From positions 1 to 20,322 of the forward strand of contig JAANSK020285268.1 of assembly GCA_011763485.2 (NCBI GenBank): a stretch of DNA of 20,322 nt, written 5' to 3'. Below are positions 12,212-20,322 of the stretch, piece after piece. The DNA comes from Isoetes engelmannii (lineage: Eukaryota > Streptophyta > Lycopodiopsida > Isoetales > Isoetaceae). A program made the position numbers and the translations under genes. The notes below the pieces were generated by a model. The model had not been told where the DNA came from. It ran no database searches and was given only the letters and a program-made list of their open reading frames with translations. Position 1 is the stretch's first letter, and each line of letters starts with the position of its first letter.

Positions 12212-13994
12212 GTATATCTCTTGATCATTTTACATAAGCTCTCTAGATAATGCTTCCTGTTACAATCAGAAAGCCGTAATTAATTAATAACGTGAATATG
12301 TATGCCGATTATATACATGGGGCAGAAAGATTACAGAAAGGTTCAATACCTTCTATTTGTTATATGGTTAAGACAGGCACAAGATTTTTACTACAGATTA
12401 CACTGATGTAGCTTTATAAGCCTCCCCAGATTACATTGTATATTTCAAAACGTTTCTAAAGCTTGTCTCCTGTATTTGTTTTTCCAAAGACTTTTATGGA
12501 CATTTTATGGATACTAGGGCGGAATTTATTCATCATCGTAAGTGAATATCATTTGATTCATTGCCTTTGATTATTTTCATGGTTCATTTAGGTTTTGTGG
12601 GACAAAATGCAGATTGTTGATGTACTTATAAACAATATAGAAAACTTGCTGAAAATCCTTGAAAATCTAGCAATCAGCCATATTGGTTGTATTGCATAGT
12701 AGGGCTACGTTGGTTGTAGAATTCGTATTTTGGATTGGACTTCGCTATCTAAATGGAAGAATGCACATCACATGAGCATACCTACAGTATAGTTCTTAAG
12801 TAAGAGATCATTTTTATATATAGGAAACAAGGGGTCTCAAAATGCACAAGAAGTATCAATTGTTGTTTAAAGCAAACCAAGGTTGTATAAACCATTGCAA
12901 AGATGATTATCACGTGTATATTATTAATTTTAGAAAATTGGTGAACACACACACGTTAAACACAACATAGTATTGGAAACTACATTTACATATTATGTAG
13001 TAGTATTGCAGATAAAAGCCGATTGCCTTTTGTTGTAGAGGCCATGTAGATAAATAAGATTGTCTCTTATATTCATAATAAGAGAATTAAATTGAACAAC
13101 ACTTGCATGAGATATTAAGAACTTAGTTTAATAATGTTGACAAGAACATGGTGATGACAATCCGACTGGAATGCATGTACTAACAATGAGAGACATGTTT
13201 ACAACAGACTTGCAAATGACACGTTTATAAGAAGATAAAACTCAAAATAAAGTTTGTCTAATGCGGAGCTCCTTGGCTTCCAACAAAATGCATACAATGT
13301 AGCTAAGATTATAGAAGTAAATCTAAATGGAACAGATCATCCACCTACTACATAAAAGACCGTCCCAATAATTTTCCTTTCCAGAAAGATGTCAATCCTG
13401 ATGGAGAAGCTACGACTTGCACATATCACGCATAAATCGGTTGCTGCAAAAAAGACACATATTGTTAGATACTTTTGTATTTAAGAGTAGAAATTGTGCA
13501 ACCCATATAATTTCAACAAACATCTAGCCAAATTATATCTACAAAAACCAACTATTCTTAGCATGCCATCACATACAAATTTATGTGCTTGCTGCACCTC
13601 TTGGTGCAATATAGATAAAATAGTAGAGCAGATAAAGACTCGACAGATATTACTTACTCAAACAAGATTTTAAAACCAGCATATGCCACCCATCTGTTGC
13701 ATCAGCAACAACTAAACAAAACTCAAATACAACATTTGAAGGGAAAACCAAATTAATAGCTTACGGTTATCTATGCTTGCCATCCTGCAGATTCAAGAGC
13801 GAAACAAACATAAAAATAATGATCATCGAGTAATAAATTTACATTTCTGTTCATCTTCTGGTGGTATCTATAGTTCCAAGCAATCGCCAATTTTTGAAAA
13901 CTCTCCTAACCACATTTCTATCTCCTTATAAATCCTATTTCCAGGAGGATTGGAACACCGAATTATTACAATATTAACTAGCTTTTTTCTTCAG
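12212..13994. other. AT-rich stretch without a recognisable gene
   Basis: No long frame or family motif was found on either strand. It could be intronic to the candidate plus-strand exons on either side, or intergenic. Confidence 0.4.
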
Positions 13995-14323
13995 ACTGCA
14001 GCAGATTCACTCTGATGGCCATATCATCTTGAGTGCATGTGATCTCTCTTCACGTACTTGCAAATACATTGGGTAAGTGTTGGTGTCGTGGTTTCAACTC
14101 TTCTTATAAAGTGTAAGGGTTGAATTTATCCAGCTTATTCTACTTTCCAGCTTATTCATTTCTTATATCAACTTTGATAATAGCATCTGCTATACTTTGG
14201 TGAAAAATTCCCAGAGCAATTGTTGCAAAGGATGCTCCGAAGTGCAGCAAAAAGATTGAAGAAGGCACCAGAAAAATAAAAAAACTAGATGGGGTCCAAG
14301 GTTTTGAGAAGGTCCACGTATAG
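13995..14323 (+). other. Candidate last two exons of an unidentified gene
   Basis: A 78-bp segment (13995-14072) lies between TTCTTCAG and GG|gtaagtg, a near-consensus donor. It encodes LQQIHSDGHIILSACDLSS and RTCKYI. The next acceptor, ATTCCCAG ending at 14214, restores phase exactly. Exon two (14215-14323) encodes AIVAKDAPKCSKKIEEGTRK and KIKKLDGVQGFEKVHV before TAG. Matching phases, good splice sites and a basic C-terminal tail suggest a genuine or recently dead 3' gene end. I do not recognise the family, and no convincing upstream exon joins directly. Confidence 0.35.
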
Positions 14324-17200
14324 AGCTTCACAAAGAAATAAATTTTGAGTACCTTGCATGTTCATGATTCTTCTGAGAGTGATAAGCAACTCATCTGTGA
14401 TACCTTCACTATGCAAAATCTAGACTTAAGCAGGCATCTAACAAGTCAAGCAATTTGATTGAAGAAAAATTAATGTCAAAACTTATATGTAAAAGCTTAC
14501 TTCTAATTTGTGACGCTAAAATACCTCCTGCTTATTCTCAATATCAAAATCCAGGTCATTTGGAGTCATCCTCAAGCATGTTGATGGATGAACAATTCAA
14601 ATTGTCAGTGCTGGCACATGCACGTTCTTGTTAATACTTTTAAAAAGTGGAAAAGGATGTGTTGATTCTCTCCCAAACAGAGGAGAGCGACCAAAATTTC
14701 AAGCTTCCAACTACCAAGTTCTAGCCAGGCTCTGCAGCAGCTTTGCTATTTAACTGACGCCTAAATGTCTTAAAGGTATGATGTAAGGCTGGCAGCGTGT
14801 TTCAAACATTCAACCCCACAATATGCGTTTATGATTTAAATATGCCAAAGTTATTATGCTATTTGGTCTGCTATGTATTGATTGTTTATCTTATTCCATC
14901 TTTGCTTATTTTTTTCATGTTGAAAGACAATGGATCTCAATGGAGAACACCTCTCCAAGCAATGTTTTCTTTCAACGTCATGTTGCATACAAGGCTTATG
15001 CAAATTTATTTACTAGCATGATGATATGCAGGGCATTTCATTCACTTTTGTCGAACATATGGAGATTTTTTTAAAAGCCGTTTACCTGTTTGCAAATCAC
15101 CACATAAAAACAGGTATGGTTGAATTTCTTATAGATCTAGAGATGATAGCAGCAGCCAAGAGATATAGCTACCTTCAAATGCCATCTCACATTTCAAAAG
15201 GCCAACACAAAATGGTTCTTACTGCATATAGGTTAATTCGAAATGCAAAATGCAGTTTGGTTTCTGCATATGCTAAACGTCACAAGTTCTTCTCTTAGAT
15301 TGATTGTATCATGAAAATCCATTCTTCCAGCTGTAAAACACGAGAATGATTTGAAATCATATCTGTTTTCCATAATACGGTGAACAGTAGAAGACAATTT
15401 GGAAACAATAATGCCTAGAGTGAAAATTTGTTTCTATAATTGTTTTGGCAGGTAGACGCGAGCTCTTTTCTAGTGCACATTGTAGTTAAACTCTCTTTTT
15501 AGTGGCATCTTCTCAACTGTATTTGTGTGGTGAAGCCTGCAAAAAAATGAAGAAAGAAAAGGAGACGAAACAACTAGCACAAAGCTGACTACCTCAGAAA
15601 CGTATTAACCAAATAGATAATACAATCTTTACATTTTCCTCGATATAATGGCTAAGGCTGAAGGAGAGGGAAACAATTTGAAGGCCAGCCATGAGAGATT
15701 AGCTCTTCCCGTTAAAGAGCATATACTCTTCATAATATCCAATATATCCCAACATGTTATCCAGCTAATGTCCAACGTATGCTAATGTCCAACGAAAGTA
15801 AGATCTGAATCATATGTAATTACACTCTATATAATGCTCTATACATAATTCCCACATTCAACCATTGACATCCCACACCACCTACAAAAAGAGCATCAGT
15901 CCATTACTTGTTCCAATAGTTTGCCCCCTTAGTAAAGCTTGCTCTCTTTTTCTTTTCCAGCTCTTCTTTGTTTTTCCTATCCTACCCTTTCCTCAACCCT
16001 GCATTTCTACTAGTTTTCTTTTCTTTTATTGAAATTTCTTGCGCCCATTTTGTGCATTTGTATTCTACAACACTATCACTGGCGACAAGGCACGCCAGGC
16101 GATATGGTTGAGTTAGGCTAAGCGTCACCGTCACAGGGATAAGAATGTCCATTGTCCATGTTAGACAATTGTACATTTAATCTTTATAAACCTGCAACAT
16201 TGACTTTCGCATTGCGGGATATGCACTGGTTGGGACTAAGATTCTTAGTGCATATTGTATGCGAAAACCAGGGTATAAATTAAGATTTTTTTTAGTTTAA
16301 ACCATGAACTTGGTTTGGCTATATTTGCATGGAATTTCTCCAAATTCTAACTATACTTCGGGTAAAATTTCTAAAAAGAAAAAGCAAAACTTTAGCCATA
16401 CTTATAAGAATTTTGGAGTTTTATTGAAAATTCTTTAAAAGTTGAACTAAAACTAGTAAAAACTGACTAAAGTAAGAAAAATACCTTGGAAATTTTTAGA
16501 TACTTTGGTGAATCTTTCAAAAATTTTGAATAGTCCCATTTATGTTTGGCAAAGTTCTGTATTTTTTAAGATTTTTATCCTATAAGAAATCGCCAAAACC
16601 CTAATAGTCAAGCCCAAAGTTTAGCCAAATGGCCAAGAATAGCCATTCATTTATACCATGTTCGAAAACCGTATATTTTATCGTATTTGAGCAGCTTAAT
16701 TTATTTAAAGATCATAATTCTATTGTTGTGTGTTTATGGAGGTTTTTAGCGCAACAGCCCAACCTCGTTGCCCATATTCAGACAAGAGTTTCTACTTCCT
16801 ATGATATAAAAGGCCGTGCTACAATTATAACGGTTAGAACAATTTGCATGGCATATCTCTTCTTACATGCTGGAGGTTTTTGTCTCAAAATAATAAATTT
16901 CGGGCTGCTCTATCATCTCACAACTTCTAGTCCTACAAATCGACAATCAGCAGCTTGATTCGAGTCCTTGAAGTAGGTGGAACTCAGGGACGAATGTAGT
17001 TACCAACGTAGACCATATGTTCAACTTTGTTAAGCATGTTATAGGTATCATTGCCATGAAATTTAGAGGACTGCACTGATAACTTGGTTACTATAAGCAC
17101 CCATCTCCATCAAGAAAGAGTACTACCACATAAGATGAGCCACACAAGAATTGTTCTTCCATGTAGCAAAGGCATTCCTCAATTTCTTTATGATGAAAGG
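14324..17200. other. Long AT-rich region without a recognisable gene
   Basis: Open frames exist (15026-15298 plus, 90 codons; 16629-16958 plus, 109 codons; 15982-16176 minus), but none shows a known motif or splice context, and they look like chance frames. A 45-codon ATG frame at 15648-15785 (MAKAEGEGNN...) ends in a 14-base direct repeat, GCTAATGTCCAACG, at 15764-15777 and 15781-15794. I assign no function to any of these. Confidence 0.4.
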
Positions 17201-17249
17201 AATCTGTAAAGAATGGTTGCACAAAAATCTGTAGAGAATGGTTGCACAG
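17201..17249. repeat. Two-copy tandem repeat, period 25 bp
   Basis: AATCTGTAAAGAATGGTTGC at 17201-17220 recurs with one change at 17226-17245, with flanking CACA conserved too. It lies at the left edge of the LRR relic and probably arose by local slippage. Confidence 0.7.
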
Positions 17250-17965
17250 ATAACTTGTTTTCTTGCACTATAGACTTTGCAGATTACAGCTTTGCAAGTG
17301 TTGAATTTTCGATGAGGCCCTGTAGGACAAAGCTTTGGAGTCCAAAGCATGATATATGTGTTGTCAAAGTGGGAGAGCTGGCCATAAAGCATCTGATTCT
17401 ATTGCAACGTAACAATATATGTAAGTTTTCTGAATTAAAAAATTATTGCTGAGTATGTTTGGAGACCAACCAGTCTCAGACTCAAAGGTATGCCACAGAT
17501 TAATGCTGGTGATTTGCAGTACCTTGGCTATGCCCAAGGGCTTGTAAAATTAAACCTAAGTAGTTGTCCGTGGCTGGATTCTCTCCTATTTATTCCCATT
17601 TTGCCTCATCTCAAGTGCCTTAACCTGTGGAATTGCTAGAGATTAGCAGGTGATAGTCTTGCTTTCATTCAACATCTGCCAGATTGAAATGCCTTGATCT
17701 AGGTAATATTCACTTTCTTAATGACGAATTTGCATCACATTATATTACTGGCATTCAAAGTTTAATTGCTCTTAATGTTAGCGGCACGGGCATTGGTGAT
17801 AGTTTTGTGGAGTCCTTAACTTATGGTTGCCGGTTGCAACAATGGATGACAAGTAAACAAAAAGTCATCAGTGTTGACAGGGCTGCTGCAAATGCTTTAG
17901 AGGCATGGCCAGTCTCTAACATTGTGCATCTGAAAATGCACCAGACCAATATCTCAAAAGCATCT
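17225..17965 (+). pseudogene. Leucine-rich-repeat protein relic (F-box/LRR or AMN1-like type)
   Basis: The plus strand encodes successive repeats of the form LxxLxLxxC. Near 17540-17640 it reads GLVKLNLSSCPWLDSLL and LPHLKCLNLWNC, then LAGDSLAFIQHLP, then LKCLDLGNIHFLNDEF (from 17687) and IQSLIALNVSGTGIGDSFVE (to about 17815). The roughly 25-residue spacing fits cysteine-containing or plant-specific LRR arrays. It is broken by an indel in an A-run near 17440, a TAG after LWNC at 17636-17638, and a base loss between HLP and LKC near 17685. An upstream open stretch (17213-17452) may be its N-terminal part but has no clear LRR. No F-box or kinase domain is visible. Coding character stops where the opposite-strand PPR relic begins. 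Confidence 0.6.
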
Positions 17966-17975
17966 ATTTCCCTAT

Positions 17976-18303
17976 CATTCAATGTCATTTATACGAGCAT
18001 TTGGGATCATTCCATCCTGTCTCATACGGGGTCATCTAATCAAAACATCTGACTATCCCTGACAATGCCCATTTGCTACATATCCTGCAATTATCCCTGC
18101 CCAACTAATAACACCTCACTGAAAGCTTTAAAAGATTATATGTGCTTCTAAAGACTACCCACATTTTGTGTACATACTGATCAAAGCGCTATCTATGAAG
18201 ATATCCCTTTCAAATGCCTTTTTGGGAATATCAAGATCTATTTCTCAGCCCCTCTATGTCTCCTATCCTATTACATGCTTTCAGATGTAACAGCATTTAG
18301 GAT
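17976..18303. repeat. Direct duplication, copy 1 (partner 18587-18956)
   Basis: Starting at CATTCAATGTCATTTAT and ending near ACAGCATTTAGGAT, this segment recurs at 18587-18956 with scattered substitutions. The copies are offset by about 611-653 bp, roughly two PLS triplets, so the duplication follows the PPR repeat register. Compared with copy 2 it lacks about 36 bp of internal tandem repeat and about 13 bp after CTTTCAG. Confidence 0.85.
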
Positions 18304-18586
18304 GTCGTGACTTATCAAAACATTCTATTGCCTTTACACCAGATCCATTTTCAGCATTACCTAATATCGGGGCATTCCATCAGACAATATCCTGAACTGG
18401 CAACTTATGAAACATCTATTGAGCTTCTATAAGTGAGCCACATTCAACATAGATGTCAATTGAAGAGTTACCAATAAGAACATTTCCTTCAAGCCCATCA
18501 TTTGTAGTTTCAATTTTGTATGTCTCTACCCTTTTCTATGTTTCCCATCCCATGCAAGCAAATACTTCCAAACTACGTGTATATTT

Positions 18587-18956
18587 CATTCAATGTCATT
18601 TATATGAGCATTCGGGATCATTCCATCATGTGTCATGTAATGAAAACATCTGACTGTCCCTGACAATGCCCATTTGCTACATATCCTGCAATTATCCCTA
18701 ACCCACCTTCCATTTGCTACATATCCTGCAATTATCCCTAACCCAAGTAATAACACCTTGACTGGAAGCTTTAAATTATTATCCATGCTTCTAAAAGCTA
18801 CCCACATTTTGGGTACATGCTAATCAAGCGCTATCTATGAAGATATCCTTCTCAAATGCCTTTTTGGGAATGTCAAGATGTATTTCTCAGCCCCTCTATG
18901 TTTCCTATCCTAATACATGCTTTCAGGAAAGAATCATATGTAACAGCATTCAGGAT
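18587..18956. repeat. Direct duplication, copy 2 (partner 17976-18303)
   Basis: This copy matches 17976-18303 along its length. It contains an extra tandem unit: CATTTGCTACATATCCTGCA and the following bases through AACCCA occur twice, at about 18669-18705 and 18710-18745. Similarity is too high for ordinary divergent PPR repeats, so it probably reflects a recent unequal exchange inside the dead gene. Confidence 0.85.
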
Positions 18957-19000
18957 AATCCATCAACCTGCATTCGCATTATATTGCAAATCAAGCAAGC

Positions 19001-20242
19001 TAATAAAGACATCGTTATTTCGTGTAGAACCTATAAACAGGCTTTAGAGGTCTTATGCACAAGGTATAGTTGTGATTTACAGCTTGTTTGCAAGGTATAT
19101 GTAACATCGAAAGGTAGCACCTGTCATATCTAATTTGTCATTTTAGTTGTTAAAAGCATCACCTTTTGTAGCCATCATCATTATCAGGAAAATGGAAAAA
19201 GAGCATTTATTTCCTTTTACGAATGTTTATCACCAACCAGGTGTATGGAAAAGGCTCAAAGTATTTTGTTATTGAGTGCTTAGTCACCCTTAGTCCTTTA
19301 AACTTCTGAACAAACAGTAAATGGCAGGGTTTTGAGTTGCAACATTGTCTAATCTTTCTGAAACATTGGTGTCATTCTAGTTGGTACATCACATAATCAT
19401 TTCTGACAAGCTATTGCATTTGGTTGATGTTTAGGTCTTATTTGGTGACAACAATTCATTCCCCAAGTAGTTCATTCCTAGATATACTAGAAGAGCTGCT
19501 TAGAGCTGGTAAGTGCATCAGCAAGTTTTGAAAGTCCAAAATTTTTCTGCCCTCATTGAATACGTCTCAATAAGAGTAATTCTTACTTGCCACAAAATGC
19601 TGCCATTGGCATTTCAATATGCTGGTCACCAAAGAGTTGCGGCTTCAATCTACCTGAGAACGAGGTTGGAGAACTTGTTTGAATGGCTCTAGCATTGCAG
19701 GACGTCTCGCCACATGTTTACCCAGCAAAGCGCATACAAGTATCATTTGTGAAAACAATTCTCTATTTGCTCATTTGTAGCATGAGAACCCAAGTTCCAT
19801 TGGATTTGCTTGGTGTCTCCCTTGGAACCCATGCACCATGCAGAAAACCATAAAAAATAAGGCGAAAACTAAAACATCGTCTAGCTCATTGCACTACAGT
19901 GATTCAACATCGCTGAAAATCCTACTTTAGCATTTCATTGCAGTTGCACATTGGTGCATACTACGACTCATCATTGGAAACGCGTCCAACTCTTGCTAGT
20001 TTTTTTCTTTTACATGGTATGCAGCACTCAATACAAAATGAATTATTCTATGATCATGTCTTATTGTAACAAGGTGATGTCTATAGTAATCCACTGTTTA
20101 TTGCATTCCAATTCAAAGTCATTTCATTTATCTCCACTCCAATCATATGAGAGCATCCATCGTGCGACAACACCTTGTTTGCGTGGAATGATCTGTATCA
20201 TAGCTGGCTGATACTCCAGAAATGAACTTCAAAGGCCCTTTC
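19001..20242. other. Region without a recognisable gene
   Basis: Just above 19000 the minus strand may still hold eroded PPR sequence, but no motif is clear. From about 19150 on I find no family signature. The plus-strand open frame at 19951-20211 is AT-rich and featureless. Confidence 0.35.
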
Positions 20243-20322
20243 TTTTTTTTTTTTTTTTGAAGGACGAGTGTCTATATATTCAAGAATAAAATCAAAATAC
20301 ATCAAGCATGTACTGTACTATG
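20243..20322 (-). mobile_element. 3' end of a LINE entering from the right edge
   Basis: A run of 16 T (20243-20258) followed by GAAGGACGAG reads on the minus strand as ...CTCGTCCTTC and a poly(A) tail, preceded by TTTTATTCTTGAATA. The LINE at 2309-3973 ends in a similar way (TTTATTGAG...GTTCTTCAAAAG). This suggests a related LINE whose body lies beyond the window. Confidence 0.5.

Larger units (their letters stand above)
17976..19000 (-). pseudogene. Degenerate pentatricopeptide repeat (PPR, PLS-type) gene
   Basis: PLS-type PPR proteins bind organelle RNA and guide processes such as C-to-U editing. Read on the minus strand from about 18960 down, the repeats appear in order: MQVDGL, NAVTYDSFLKACIRIGNIEG, IPKKAFEKDIFIDSA, MYTKCG-like, IIAGYVANG, GMIPNAHIN, then GLEGNVLIGNSSIDIYVECG (about 18496-18440), MFHKLPVQDIV, ENGSGVKAIECF (about 18350-18310), and again LKAC, GDIEGL, IPKKAFERDIFIDSALISMY and TKCG with IIAGYVANGH near 18080. 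These are hallmark L- and S-motif residues. Many stops and frameshifts interrupt it; for example a stop stands where WNA should follow a serine. Neither a start, a targeting peptide nor an E/DYW end is visible. Its repeat style resembles fern PPRs (inference). Confidence 0.75.

Noticed and set aside
13337-13783. Two-exon small protein on the minus strand (MASIDNPTDLCVICASRS...)
   Set aside because: Donor CC|gtaagc and acceptor TTTTTTGCAG fit and keep frame, but only about 40 codons are open and no family is recognised. Chance is too likely.
14797-15298. Overlapping plus frames as a transposase remnant
   Set aside because: No catalytic motif, terminal repeats or similarity to a known family could be seen.
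16629-16958. 109-codon plus-strand frame as a gene
   Set aside because: It has AT-driven composition, no domain, no splice or conservation signal, and resembles chance.
18050-18960. Repeats as a CRISPR-like or satellite array
   Set aside because: The two copies translate on the minus strand into PPR motifs. There are no short regular repeats with unique spacers.

Overview
The window looks like nuclear DNA from a vascular plant. The genes have GT-AG introns, the background is AT-rich, and I see plant-type transposons (CACTA, hAT, LINE), plant-family genes (a DUF1680/GH127 protein, a class III alcohol dehydrogenase close to plant GSNOR, an LRR protein) and remnants of PLS-type pentatricopeptide (PPR) genes. 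The wording of the PPR repeats resembles the large PPR families of ferns and other seed-free vascular plants. I therefore lean towards a fern, but that is inference from remembered family style, not proof.

Layout. Bases 1-139 are the end of a CACTA-type DNA transposon. A tRNA-like SINE head lies near 781-850. From 4230 down to 1081 (minus strand) lies the first coding exon of a secreted DUF1680/GH127-type (beta-L-arabinofuranosidase-like) gene. It is broken by a GC-rich, 5'-truncated LINE (about 2309-3973) and by an 860-bp non-autonomous hAT element (1430-2289) with a perfect 8-bp target duplication. A second, older LINE fragment with the YADD motif of reverse transcriptase lies on the minus strand at about 5180-5540.

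The one clearly intact gene is an 11-exon S-(hydroxymethyl)glutathione dehydrogenase / S-nitrosoglutathione reductase on the minus strand (6085-9524). Every splice junction keeps frame and predicts 415 residues. Compared with the usual cytosolic enzyme it carries about 36 extra N-terminal residues that look like an organelle transit peptide. A G-box and a bZIP-type C-box lie about 110-130 bp upstream of its start.

To the right are gene relics. Two adjacent exons of the SNF2-family TBP regulator BTAF1/MOT1 (10752-11021) carry a frameshift. Some unassigned splice-flanked coding-like segments lie between 9914 and 14323. A long stretch (14324-17200) has nothing I can recognise. An LRR pseudogene (about 17225-17965, plus) directly abuts a degenerate PPR pseudogene (about 17976-19000, minus), which contains a roughly 330-370 bp direct duplication. 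The right edge (20243-20322) is the A-tail and 3' end of another LINE in minus orientation.

Overall this is one working redox/formaldehyde-detoxification gene set among decayed gene fragments and transposons. The genes do not form a pathway together. The most interesting points are the predicted organelle-targeted GSNOR and the nested insertions in the GH127 gene.
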